Made by a program: the position numbers and the translations under genes
Assembly: GCA_963779095.1 (NCBI GenBank)
Contig: CAVZWU010000008.1
Location: 1 to 64,000 of the forward strand
Direction of reading: 5' to 3'
DNA length: 64,000 bases
Origin: Roseiarcus sp963779095
Lineage (GTDB): Bacteria; Pseudomonadota; Alphaproteobacteria; Rhizobiales; Beijerinckiaceae
The notes under the pieces: generated by a model
The model's input: only the letters and a program-made list of their open reading frames with translations
Database searches by the model: none
What the model was told of the DNA's origin: nothing
Part shown: one piece after another, positions 26,603-34,859 of the stretch
Layout: the number at the start of each line of letters is the position of its first letter
Numbering within the stretch: the first letter of the stretch is position 1

Positions 26603-27373
26603 TTGAGTGAGTCGAGACCCGACGGATCGCCCAGGGTCGCTCTGGTGACCGGGGCCTCCCGCGGCATTGGCCGCGCCGCGGCCCTCGCCTTCGCGAAGTC
26701 GGGCGCGCATGTGGTGGCGCTCGCCCGCACCCAGGGCGGCCTCGAGGAACTCGACGACGAAATTCGCGCGCTGCGGCCCGCCGAGCCCGAAGCGACGACG
26801 CTGGTCCCCATGGATTTGCGCGACTTCGCCGCCATCGACCGGTTGGGAGAGGCGCTCTATCGGCGGTGGGGCCGGCTCGACGCCTTCGTCGGCAACGCCG
26901 GCGTTCTGGGTCTACTGACGCCTCTCCACCACCTCGATCCGAAGACATGGGACGACGTGATGGCTGTCAACGTGACCGCTAACTGGCGGCTCATCCGGTC
27001 GCTCGATCCGCTGCTGCGCCGCTCCGCCGCAGGGCGCGTCGCTTTCATAACATCCGGCGCCTCGAGCCGGGCGGAGCTGCGCGCCTACTGGGGCCCGTAT
27101 GCGACATCGAAGGCGGCGCTCGACGCCCTCGCCCGCACCTATGCGGCTGAGACCCTCAACACTTCGAACATCCGCGTCATGCTGATCAATCCGGGACCGC
27201 TGCGAACGCGAATGCGGGCGACCGCGATGCCCGGCGAAGACCCCTTGACGCTTCGCGCGCCGGAAGAGCTTGCGCCCAAGATTGTCGAGATCTGCTCGCC
27301 CGATTGGACAGAGACGGGCAAGCTCTACGACTTTCCCGCGGACCGCGTCCTCAGTTTCAAGTCGCCCGCCTGA
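26603..27373 (+). CDS. Short-chain dehydrogenase/reductase
   Basis: 256 residues from a TTG start preceded by AAGGAGTG. The Rossmann motif TGASRGIG is at residues 15-22 and NAG is in VGNAGVLG near 95. The catalytic Ser is in FITSGASSR and the YxxxK in YATSKAAL near 163. NAD(P)-dependent oxidation or reduction of a small alcohol or ketone is expected; the substrate is not predictable. It is FabG-like but not adjacent to fatty-acid genes, so no symbol is given. The stretch 26340-26602 shows no gene. Confidence 0.92.
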   Translation: MSESRPDGSPRVALVTGASRGIGRAAALAFAKSGAHVVALARTQGGLEELDDEIRALRPAEPEATTLVPMDLRDFAAIDRLGEALYRRWGRLDAFVGNAGVLGLLTPLHHLDPKTWDDVMAVNVTANWRLIRSLDPLLRRSAAGRVAFITSGASSRAELRAYWGPYATSKAALDALARTYAAETLNTSNIRVMLINPGPLRTRMRATAMPGEDPLTLRAPEELAPKIVEICSPDWTETGKLYDFPADRVLSFKSPA

Positions 27374-27573
27374 GCAACAAAGGCGAGCCGTCGGCGGCGG
27401 CTTCGACTGTTGCTCGTTGAGATCATTTGGAGCGCAAGGCGAGGCGCCGTTTTGATGGCCGCGCGCGCAGTGCGCACAGCGCTAACAAACGCCACATGTG
27501 TACGCCGTTCCAGTTTGGAACCCTGCGTAACGGAGCGAGTTTCCTCGGCAAGTCTGCCAACGAGGAGCCGCCC

Positions 27574-28086
27574 ATGGCACGAGAGCCCGACAAATCCGCA
27601 CGAGAAACAGGGAAAGCAAAGAGCGAAGCGACCGCCGGCTCGAGAAGCGGCGGAAATGACGAGACGGCTGGCGCGAAGTCCGGCGCGCCGGAGACCATTG
27701 AACAGCTGAAGACCCAGCACAGGGACCTTCAGGCGACGCTGTCGAAACGTTCGGACATCGGCGCCGATCCCTCGGCGATTGTGAAGGAATTCGCCATCGC
27801 ATGGCTTCCCCACATGGCTGTCGAATATGAGATCCTGGTTCCCGCTCTGAACGACGCAGGAGTCGACGAGGACAAGATCGCGGCGATCGCGATCCAGAAG
27901 GACATCATCAACATCTTGCTCGCCGATCTCTTGCGAGATGAGAGCGGCCAATTTGGCCAGGCGAAGCTCGAGGCGCTGGCGAAGCAGGTCGATGCGCTCC
28001 TTGCGGGCGCTGACCGCGAGGACAATGGCCTCTTCGCCATCGTGTCCGCGGCCGAAAGCTCGATCCCCGGACTAATGCGCAGATGA
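27574..28086 (+). CDS. Hemerythrin-like (HHE) domain protein
   Basis: The 170-residue product starts at the ATG preceded by GAGGAG (MAREPDKSARETGK). A low-complexity Lys/Glu/Ser head of 40 residues is followed by an all-helical domain. That domain has iron-ligand-like positions TIEQLKTQHRDLQ and WLPHMAVEYEILVPAL. HHE proteins bind di-iron and respond to oxygen, NO or oxidative stress. It opens a group of stress-type genes up to 31.2 kb. An upstream in-frame start exists but lacks a ribosome binding site. Confidence 0.75.
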   Translation: MAREPDKSARETGKAKSEATAGSRSGGNDETAGAKSGAPETIEQLKTQHRDLQATLSKRSDIGADPSAIVKEFAIAWLPHMAVEYEILVPALNDAGVDEDKIAAIAIQKDIINILLADLLRDESGQFGQAKLEALAKQVDALLAGADREDNGLFAIVSAAESSIPGLMRR

Positions 28087-28216
28087 AAGCGCGATACGAC
28101 CGCACAAAACAGCGCTTCGCCAATATGGACGAAGCCATGGAGAGGCCATGGTCATGCTGGCGCCGCGGCGCCTCTCCGTATGCCAAGGCAGCCGGCAAAA
28201 TCGAAGGGAGTTTGGA

Positions 28217-28988
28217 ATGAGCAGGTATTCGAACATGCGTGAACGGGACGATCAGGGACGATTCGTTTCTGATGACGAGAGCGGGTATCGCGGTTCCCGC
28301 GGCGCCAGCCGCGATCGGGACGATCAAGGCCGTTTCATGAGCGAGAGCGGTCGTTCTTCGCGCGGCCGCTATGAGGACGACGACGACCGGCGATATTCCC
28401 GCGGCGGCCCCGAGCGCGATGAAAACGGCCGCTTCATGAGCGAAGGCGGCTCGCGCTCCCGCGGTCGCTATGACGATGAAGACGAGCGATATGGCCGACG
28501 GTCGATAGGCCGGGAGCGCGACGACGAAGGGCGCTTCATGAGCCGCGGCGGGTCGTACGAAGGCCGCGGCCATGGCGGCTGGTTCGGCGAACTCGGAAGG
28601 TCACTCCGAGGCTTCGCGCCGCGGATGGGACAATCCGCAGCACGGCGAGAGCGGGTGGTACGGCGATTCCGAGGGCCACTCCCAGGCTTCCCGCCGCGGA
28701 TGGGACAATCCCCGCCACGGCGAGAGCGGCTGGTACGGCGACCCGCAAGGCCATTCCGAGGCTTCTCGGCGCGGATGGGAGCATGGCCACGAGGGCGACT
28801 ACAGGAGCCGGTCGTCGTCGCGCTATGACGATGATGACCGCCGGTACGAGAGCCGTCGCAGCAGCCGTTACCCGGACGACGACCGCAATGAGCGCGGCAA
28901 CGGCGGGCGAGGCGGCCATGGCGGCTGGTCCGGCGATCCGGAAGGTCACTCGGAGGCTGCGCGCCGCGGCTGGCAGAACCGGCGCTGA
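28217..28988 (+). pseudogene. Glycine-rich repeat stress protein, one frameshift
   Basis: The ATG at 28217 follows GAAGGGAG. The N-terminal half has four R-DD-x-GRFMSE repeats separated by Arg/Ser/Asp-rich linkers. The C-terminal half, in another frame, has at least four units of the type WYGDSEGHSQASRRGWDN, the KGG-like motif of general stress proteins. One extra A near 28587-28590 (GGCGAACTCGG where GGCGACTCGG fits) shifts the frame between them. Without it the protein is about 256 residues. At DNA level three units repeat with a period near 78 bp. Either real decay or a sequencing slip. Confidence 0.75.
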
Positions 28989-29007
28989 CGGAAAATCCCG
29001 CCAGCTA

Positions 29008-30145
29008 GTGCACTGACACAGACGGATGATTCACAAATTCGGGTGGATGTGCGAGTCTGTGGGCATGGCTCAAACCGTCTGTGTCCTTCCTCCCAGCGAA
29101 GATCGCCAGCGTCTGCTGGCCATTGTCGCGGATCGCAATCGCCCACTTAAACATGTGCGGCGGGCGCACATCGTCCTTTGTTCGGCCGACCGTTTGCCTG
29201 TGCAGGAAGTGGCGCGGCGGGCGGGCGTCAGCCGACCCGCGGTCTGGCGCTGGCAAGCGCGATACGCCGAGCAGGGCGTCCATGGTCTGCTGCGCGACAA
29301 GACGCGCAAGCCCGGCCGCGCTCCGCTTTCGGCCAGGGTCGTCGCCAAGGTTATGGACCTGACCTGCTCCGAGCCGCCGGGCCACGCCACGCATTGGACC
29401 GGCCGCGCCATGGCCAAAGCCGTCGGCGTCAGCCTGCGCGCCGTGCAGCGCTTGTGGGAGGCGCATCGGCTGCAGCCGCACCGCATTCGCACCTTCAAGC
29501 GCTCCAACGATCCTCAATTCGTCGAGAAGGTCGAGAACATCGTCGGCCTCTACATGGACCCGCCCAAGCACGCGGTCGTCGTCTCGATCGACGAGAAGGG
29601 CCAAATCCAGGCGCTCGACCGCACGCAACCGGGCCTGCCGCTCAAGCCCGGAAAATGCGGGACGATGACCCATGACTACAAGCGCAACGGCACGACCACG
29701 CTGTTCGCCGCGCTCAACCTCCTCGATGGAACCGTGATCGGCCGCTGCATGAGACGGCATCGCCACCAGGAGTTCATCCGCTTCCTCAATACCGTCGAGC
29801 GCGCTGTTCCGGCCGGAAAAGTCATCCACGCCATCGTCGACAATTACGCCGCCCACAAACAGCCCAAGGTTCTCAAATGGCTCGCCGATCATCCGCGCTG
29901 GACGTTCCATTTCACCCCGACATCGGCCTCCTGGCTCAACGCCGTCGAGGGCTTCTTCTCCGCCATCACGCGCCGCCGGATCCGACGTGGAGCCTTCCAT
30001 TCCGTCGACCATTTGCAGAACGCGATCGCGCGCTACATCAAGTCCCACAACAGCGATTGTCGACCGTTCGTATGGACAACGTCCGCCAAAGCGATCTTCG
30101 AAAAACTGGCCCAGATCCCTGTACCTTCTGTCTAAGTCAGTGCAC
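29008..30145 (+). mobile_element. IS630-family insertion sequence, copy 2
   Basis: 1138 bp, nearly identical to 809-1946 but inverted. It is flanked by TA at 29006-29007 and 30146-30147. It landed 20 bp past the stop of the glycine-rich gene, separating it from the hairpin at 30164-30191. Confidence 0.95.
29026..30135 (+). CDS. IS630-family transposase
   Basis: 369 residues, intact, with the same helix-turn-helix and DDE motifs as copy 1 (VSIDEKGQ, IVDNYAAH, WLNAVEGFF). The single amino-acid difference is Lys for Glu in RYIKSHNS. Both copies look functional. Confidence 0.95.
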   Translation: MIHKFGWMCESVGMAQTVCVLPPSEDRQRLLAIVADRNRPLKHVRRAHIVLCSADRLPVQEVARRAGVSRPAVWRWQARYAEQGVHGLLRDKTRKPGRAPLSARVVAKVMDLTCSEPPGHATHWTGRAMAKAVGVSLRAVQRLWEAHRLQPHRIRTFKRSNDPQFVEKVENIVGLYMDPPKHAVVVSIDEKGQIQALDRTQPGLPLKPGKCGTMTHDYKRNGTTTLFAALNLLDGTVIGRCMRRHRHQEFIRFLNTVERAVPAGKVIHAIVDNYAAHKQPKVLKWLADHPRWTFHFTPTSASWLNAVEGFFSAITRRRIRRGAFHSVDHLQNAIARYIKSHNSDCRPFVWTTSAKAIFEKLAQIPVPSV

Positions 30146-30163
30146 TAGTTTCCATTTCCATCA

Positions 30164-30191
30164 GAACGGCCGAGCGCGAGCTCGGCCGTTC
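30164..30191. terminator. Strong hairpin, possible terminator
   Basis: GAACGGCCGAGC-GCGA-GCTCGGCCGTTC is a perfect 12-bp stem with a 4-base loop. No T-run follows on the plus strand. It was probably the end of the glycine-rich gene's transcript before IS630 inserted between them. Confidence 0.5.
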
Positions 30192-30219
30192 CACTTTGAA
30201 GAGCACGGAGACCAAGACA

Positions 30220-30567
30220 ATGACCCCACTTGCCGGAGACGGACTTGCCGGAGACGGACTTGGCGGAGATGGAGTTGGCGGAGATGGAGTTGGCGGAGAT
30301 GGAGTTGGCGGAGATGGAGTTGGCGGAGATGGAGTTGGCGGAGATGGAGTTGGCGGACCTGCCGGCGTCAACGCGGCGCGCTGCCTTGAGGGCGCGCGCT
30401 TCCCCGCCTCCAGGGACGGCCTCCTCGAACGCGCACGGCAGACCGGCGCAGGCCAGGATGTGCTCGAAGTGCTGGAGTCGTTTCCCGAAGACAGGGAATT
30501 CCAGACGCTCCGAGGTCGTGCGGGCCTGCGCGCAATTCGATCAGACGCCGCAGTCCGGCGTCATTGA
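30220..30567 (+). CDS. DUF2795-like protein with an expanded GGDGV repeat
   Basis: 115 residues; GGAG lies 9 bases before the ATG. Residues 4-47 are a pentapeptide repeat (L/V-A/G-G-D-G) encoded by about eight 15-bp units at 30229-30353. The rest, NAARCLEGARFPASRDGLLE and QDVLEVLESFPEDREFQTL, resembles DUF2795, a small helical domain in stress-type proteins. A neighbouring frame continues more family-like (EVVRACAQFDQ), so a frameshift near 30515 is possible. Confidence 0.55.
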   Translation: MTPLAGDGLAGDGLGGDGVGGDGVGGDGVGGDGVGGDGVGGDGVGGPAGVNAARCLEGARFPASRDGLLERARQTGAGQDVLEVLESFPEDREFQTLRGRAGLRAIRSDAAVRRH

Positions 30568-30621
30568 CATAAAACCATAGTCGCCCGGCCTCGCGGCCGA
30601 GATCCGGCGAATGTGAAAAAA

Positions 30622-30641
30622 GGGCGGCCAACCGGCCGCCC
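30622..30641. terminator. Bidirectional rho-independent terminator
   Basis: GGGCGGCC-AACC-GGCCGCCC has an 8-bp perfect stem, preceded by six A and followed by TTTT, between converging genes ending at 30567 and 30669. Confidence 0.9.
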
Positions 30642-30668
30642 TTTTGTCTTTTAGCCGCTGCGTCTGTC

Positions 30669-31172
30669 TCAGGCCGCCTTCTGGTTCACCCCGCTCTCGG
30701 CGATCTGGGTCAGCTTCTTGTCGGCGGCTTCCTCCTCGCCGAGGTTCGCCTTCAGGACATTCGCGCAGTCGTCGCGGCCGAGTGTCTTCGCCCATGCGAT
30801 CAAGGTTCCGTAGCGCGTCATCTCATAGTGCTCGACCGCCTGCGCCGCGGCGATCAGCGCAGCGTCCATCACCTGCTTGTCCGCGACTTCGCCGGCGACC
30901 TCCTGAGCCTCTTCAAGGATTCCGTCGATGGCGGGGCAATCGACGCTCTCCGGCGTTGCGCCGTGCATCTGGAAAACCTGCTCGACCCGTTTGACGTGAT
31001 TTCTCGTCTCGGCGAGATGATTTTCGAAGGCCTGCTTGAGCTGCGGCGTCGACGCCTTCTGGATCATCTCGGGCAAGGCGCCCACGATGCGCTTCTCGGC
31101 ATAGTAGATGTCCTTGAGCTGGTGGACGAACAGGTCGTCCATGCTCTCGATGTCCTTGGTAAAGAGGCCCAT
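30669..31172 (-). CDS. DUF892 (YciE/YciF-like) ferritin-like stress protein
   Basis: 167 residues from an ATG preceded by TAGGAGC; conserved sequence starts MGLFTKDIESMDDLFVHQLK. The four-helix ferritin-like fold is suggested by DIYYAEKRIVGALPEMI, HLAETRNHVKRVEQVF, the C-P-AIDGILEEA segment and AVEHYEMTRYGTLIAWA with potential metal-binding Glu/His. YciF-type proteins are induced by osmotic or general stress. An upstream extension of the frame lacks a start signal. It is divergent from rpsF; 31173-31498 holds promoters only. Confidence 0.9.
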   Translation of the reverse strand: MGLFTKDIESMDDLFVHQLKDIYYAEKRIVGALPEMIQKASTPQLKQAFENHLAETRNHVKRVEQVFQMHGATPESVDCPAIDGILEEAQEVAGEVADKQVMDAALIAAAQAVEHYEMTRYGTLIAWAKTLGRDDCANVLKANLGEEEAADKKLTQIAESGVNQKAA

Positions 31173-31498
31173 GTTCGCGCTCCTAAGTTTGTTGTGTTCA
31201 GATGCACGGCCAAACGCGACATCCTGCCGTTCGTTTCGCTCGTTCTGTCGCGCCGGCGGCGCGGTTGCCTCGGATTTTTCTTGCCGCGCGCTCAAAGGCC
31301 CTATATGAGGGCGGCCTCGTTTGTGTCCCGCCGGGGGCTGAACGGAGGGCCGCGCGCCGATTTGAAGCAAGCGTGCGGCAGGGCCTCGATGGTCCGTCCT
31401 CCCGTGTTCCCGCCTTCGAACGATCCGGTTCGAGCCTTCACCCGGGCTCGAAGGGCTCCGCGCGGGACGCGGCGGCTGAATGGAAAGGCTTAAATCTC

Positions 31499-31960
31499 AT
31501 GGCTCTCTATGAGCATATTTTCCTGGTGCGCCAGGACGTCACGGCGCAGCAAGTCGAGGGGCTGACGGAGCAGCTCAAGACGAAGATCGCCTCTCTCGGC
31601 GGCGCGGTCACCAAGGTCGAGCCTTGGGGGCTCAAGTCGCTTGCTTTCCGCATCAAGAAGAACCGCAAGGCGCACTTCACCTTGCTGAACATCGCCGGGC
31701 CCTCCGAGGCGGTGGTCGAGATCGAGCGTCTGCTCAGCATCAACGAGGACGTCATCCGCTATCTCACCATTCGCGTCGACGAGCATGAGGCGGGCCCCTC
31801 GGCGATGTTGCGCAAGCGCGAGGACAGCGACCGCGACGACCGCGGACCGCGCGGACCGCGCGGGGACCGGGGCGATCGCGGCGACCGGGGGGACCGTGGC
31901 GACCGTGGGGATCGTCCGCCGCGCCGCCCGCGTGAAGATGCGAATATTGGAGCGAACTGA
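31499..31960 (+). CDS. rpsF: 30S ribosomal protein S6
   Basis: 153 residues; begins MALYEHIFLVRQDVTAQQVE and includes GLKSLAFRIKKNRKAHFTLLN. The C-terminal 35 residues are an arginine/aspartate/glycine tail (RGDRGDRGD repeats) longer than in E. coli but common in alphaproteobacteria. It overlaps rpsR by one base (TGATG). First gene of the S6-S18-L9 operon. Confidence 0.97.
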   Translation: MALYEHIFLVRQDVTAQQVEGLTEQLKTKIASLGGAVTKVEPWGLKSLAFRIKKNRKAHFTLLNIAGPSEAVVEIERLLSINEDVIRYLTIRVDEHEAGPSAMLRKREDSDRDDRGPRGPRGDRGDRGDRGDRGDRGDRPPRRPREDANIGAN

Positions 31961-32196
31961 TGGCTACCGCGCCCCGCCGACCGTTTTTCCGCCGTCGCAA
32001 GTCGTGCCCGTTTTCGGGGGCCAACGCGCCGAAGATCGACTACAAGGACACGCGCTTGTTGTCGCGTTACATTTCCGAGCGCGGCAAGATCGTGCCCTCG
32101 CGCATCACCGCGGTCAGCGCCGGCAAGCAGCGCGAACTCGCCCAGGCGATCAAGCGCGCCCGGTTCCTTGGCCTTCTGCCCTATGTGATCCGCTGA
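31960..32196 (+). CDS. rpsR: 30S ribosomal protein S18
   Basis: 78 residues; RRRKSCPFSGANAPKIDYKD and LLSRYISERGKIVPSRITAV are characteristic. S18 binds S6 on the small-subunit platform, matching the overlapping gene pair. Confidence 0.97.
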   Translation: MATAPRRPFFRRRKSCPFSGANAPKIDYKDTRLLSRYISERGKIVPSRITAVSAGKQRELAQAIKRARFLGLLPYVIR

Positions 32197-32316
32197 ACGC
32201 GGCCGCGCGGCGTCGCCGCGCCTGAACGTTTCGAAGCCGCCGCGCCCGTCGCGGCGGTCGTTGGAGGGGCCGGCCGGCCCCTTCTAACCGCAAGCCAACG
32301 CGGGACAGCGCCCGTT

Positions 32317-33303
32317 ATGCTGCATCGATTTGTCGTCGCGATTGGAGCGGGATGCGCCGCAGCGCTCCTGTTTGTCGTCAGCGCTCAGACGAGCATCCTG
32401 GCGATGGCGCTCGCCTATCTCGCGCCCTTGCCGATCATGATCGCGACGCTCGGCTGGGGGCTCGGCGCGGGCGCGATCGCAGCGGCGATCTCGGTCGCCG
32501 TGCTCGCCGTTCTCGCGGAGCCGTTGTCCGCGTTGGTGTTCGCCGCCTCCGTCGCCGCGCCCGCGTGGGCGCTGGCCGCGTTCGCCGTCACGCCCCTCGC
32601 CCGATATTTCGGCCGGCAGAAACCCGACGCCCCGGTCTACCCGTCGGTCGGCGCCATTGTCTCGCTGGCGGCGGTGTTCGGAATGCTCGCCAGCGCCGGG
32701 GTGCTGACGACCGTCATCGTTCTCTACGGCGGCTACCGCGAAGGCGCGCGTCACGTTGCTGAGGCCGTCGCCGCCCTCGCCGCCGAGGCCTTCGACGGCG
32801 CGCCGGGCAACCTCACCGCCCGCGACTTCGCCGACACGCTGGTGCGGTTTGGCCCGTCGGCCATCGCCGCCTCGACGCTCTTGATGCTGTGCGTCAACCT
32901 TTATGGCGCGGCCCGGTCGACCCAATTGTCGCGCAACCTTCGACGGCCGTGGTCCGACGTGCCGGCCTCGCTCGCGCTGCCCTGGCCCGTCGGAATCGTG
33001 TTCCTCCTCTGCCTTGGCGGGGCCTACGCCCTGCCCGCTCCGACCTCGCAATATTTCTCCATCGTCGCCGGTGGGCTCGGAGCCGCGCTGGCGCTGCAAG
33101 GTCTCGCGGTCGCGCATGCGCTGTCGCGCGGCTTGAAGATGCGGCCCCTGATGCTGGTCGCGCTTTACGCCTGCTGCGTGCTCCGGGCCAAGTACACCCT
33201 TCCAGTTCTGGCGGGCCTCGGCGTCATCGACGGATTCCTCAAGCTGCGCTCACGCGCGGCGCTTATTGCTCCCCCACCCCGGCTGGACACAAAAAGGAGA
33301 TAG
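32317..33303 (+). CDS. DUF2232 integral membrane protein
   Basis: The 328-residue polytopic protein has about eight hydrophobic helices, for example FVVAIGAGCAAALLFVVSA and VGAIVSLAAVFGMLASAGVL. It sits between rpsR and rplI, the position where alphaproteobacteria keep a DUF2232 gene. It ends four bases before rplI, so it is co-transcribed. Some relatives resemble YybS-type proteins; function unknown. Confidence 0.85.
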   Translation: MLHRFVVAIGAGCAAALLFVVSAQTSILAMALAYLAPLPIMIATLGWGLGAGAIAAAISVAVLAVLAEPLSALVFAASVAAPAWALAAFAVTPLARYFGRQKPDAPVYPSVGAIVSLAAVFGMLASAGVLTTVIVLYGGYREGARHVAEAVAALAAEAFDGAPGNLTARDFADTLVRFGPSAIAASTLLMLCVNLYGAARSTQLSRNLRRPWSDVPASLALPWPVGIVFLLCLGGAYALPAPTSQYFSIVAGGLGAALALQGLAVAHALSRGLKMRPLMLVALYACCVLRAKYTLPVLAGLGVIDGFLKLRSRAALIAPPPRLDTKRR

Positions 33304-33306
33304 CCC

Positions 33307-33882
33307 ATGGACGTCATTCTGCTGGAGCGCGTCGGCAAGCTCGGACATATCGGCGATACGGTGCGCGTGAAGGACGGCTACGCCCGCAACTTCCTGCTGC
33401 CGCGCGGCAAGGCGTTGCGCGCGACCGAGGCCAACAAGAAGAAATTCGAGAGCCGCCGCGCCGACCTCGAAGCGCGCAATCACGAGCTTAAGCGCAGCGC
33501 GAATGAGGTTTCGAGCAAGCTCGACGGGGTGAGGGTCGTCATCATCCGTCAGGCCGGCGAGACGGGGCAGCTCTATGGCTCGGTGTCGGCGCGAGACATC
33601 GCCGAGGCGCTGACCGCCGCCGGGCACCGGGTGGAGCGCAGCCACGTCGCGATCCAGCACCCGATCAAGACCCTCGGCCTGCACCCGGTGCCAATTCACC
33701 TGCATCCTGAGGTCGAGTCGAAGGTCACCGTCAATGTCGCCCGCTCGCCCGAGCAGGCGGAACGCCAGGCGAAGGGCGAAGACCTCAGCGTGCGCGAGCA
33801 GACCTCGATGGACGACCTCGGGCTCGAAGTCGGCCGGGCTTTGGCCGAAGCGGGACCGGGCGAAAGCCTTGGCCGGGAGTAA
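33307..33882 (+). CDS. rplI: 50S ribosomal protein L9
   Basis: 191 residues. The N-terminal domain starts MDVILLERVGKLGHIGDTVR and contains VKDGYARNFLLPRGKA, which binds 23S rRNA. A long helix (residues 40-75) links to the C-terminal domain with GQLYGSVSARDIAEAL. The last 40 residues extend beyond typical L9 and are acidic. A GGAG site lies just upstream. Confidence 0.97.
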   Translation: MDVILLERVGKLGHIGDTVRVKDGYARNFLLPRGKALRATEANKKKFESRRADLEARNHELKRSANEVSSKLDGVRVVIIRQAGETGQLYGSVSARDIAEALTAAGHRVERSHVAIQHPIKTLGLHPVPIHLHPEVESKVTVNVARSPEQAERQAKGEDLSVREQTSMDDLGLEVGRALAEAGPGESLGRE

Positions 33883-34226
33883 GGCGCGGACGCGCGCGAC
33901 AGGACCGTGAGGCGTAGGGTCTTGCGCGCCTTAAATCCAAGCCGCTGATAAAGGGCGATGGCCGAGACGTTGTCCGTGAAGACGTGCAGGAACGGCGCGG
34001 CGCCCTCCCCGCGCAGCTTGCGGACGAGCCACGAAACGAGAAACGCCGCATAGCCTTTGCCGCGGTGGTCGGGGCTGACACAGACCGCGCTGATCTCGAC
34101 GCATCCATCGAGCCGCATGCGCTCGCCGGCCATGGCGGCGAGGGCGCCGCCGACCTTGACGCCGACGTATTGACCAAGCTCGTGCGTGCGGATGAGCGAA
34201 GCCGCAAGTGGGATCAAGGCTATCAT
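33880..34226 (-). pseudogene. GNAT acetyltransferase, N-terminus missing
   Basis: The minus strand encodes the C-terminal half of a GNAT fold: RTHELGQYVGVK, AMAGERMRLDG, then the acetyl-CoA motif VSPDHRGKGYAAFLVSW, FLHVFTDNVSAIALYQRLGF and LRLTVL. Family members have about 100 more residues at the N-terminus; these are gone, and the HEPN-like gene begins there on the other strand. The frame has also lost its stop and runs antisense into rplI. It is probably a remnant left when the HEPN-bearing segment inserted. Confidence 0.7.
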
Positions 34227-34851
34227 GAGCGATGCGGAATCACGGGACCAGGCAAATGCGGCGATTGAACGCCTATTTGCCCTCGACGACGCTATGACAA
34301 ACGTAGAAGCCTTTTGTGCGCTTTTGAGGGACTTGAACCGGCGTGATCTGGCGGTTGTGGGGGGACTGCACGCGAATGCGGTTCATATGGTTCGTGCGGG
34401 GATTTTGCGCGCCGCAGTCGGAACCGTTATGGCGTGCCTTGATCCCAAGGACCGGCGCGGCAACCGCGCAAGCGTGGGACAGATTCTAGACGGGCTCGAA
34501 GAGGTAGTAGTCGTTGCCTACCTAGCAAGCGTCGGACTGGGGTCAACTGGAGCCCTTCAACGGGCAAGAGAGTCCTACGATCGTCTACTGAGTGGCGATT
34601 TGTTTGAACGTAGTAGGACGCTGCGAAACGTAGTTGTCGCGCACAACCTCATGCGGGAGACAGCGGGTGCCACGCCTCCGCTTGCATATGAGGACATCTA
34701 CGAACTCGCAGAGATTGCCGAGCGAATCACAGTTGAACTGTATGCGGCTTGTGGTCGCGGCAAGCCGGATTTTCTCTATCACCGCGAAAGAACTGCCGAA
34801 GTTGCAAAGGTTTTTTGGGATACCTATTTTTTAGGTATGCAGTCATCATGA
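34225..34851 (+). CDS. HEPN/AbiU2-like protein
   Basis: 208 residues; the ATG at 34225 follows AAGG. It is almost entirely helical. The C-terminal part contains RTLRNVVVAHNLMRE, an R-N-x4-H motif that matches the catalytic RNase signature of HEPN domains, and the region resembles the AbiU2 family from abortive-infection systems. The motif is seen directly; the AbiU2 link is from memory of the family. Base composition is lower in GC and codon use less biased than its neighbours. It lies between broken GNAT and MFS genes, and no partner antitoxin gene is visible. Confidence 0.65.
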   Translation: MSDAESRDQANAAIERLFALDDAMTNVEAFCALLRDLNRRDLAVVGGLHANAVHMVRAGILRAAVGTVMACLDPKDRRGNRASVGQILDGLEEVVVVAYLASVGLGSTGALQRARESYDRLLSGDLFERSRTLRNVVVAHNLMRETAGATPPLAYEDIYELAEIAERITVELYAACGRGKPDFLYHRERTAEVAKVFWDTYFLGMQSS

Positions 34852-34859
34852 GGTGAAAG

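Noticed and set aside
30229..30353. CRISPR array suggested by regular short repeats
   Set aside because: The units are 15 bp, contiguous, without spacers, and encode a glycine-rich peptide repeat.
32284..33117. 277-codon frame antisense to the DUF2232 gene
   Set aside because: Highly charged shadow translation of a membrane-protein gene; no start signal.
33696..33880. C-terminal extension of the GNAT frame over rplI
   Set aside because: The residues after LTVL are a reverse-strand reading of rplI, not acetyltransferase sequence.
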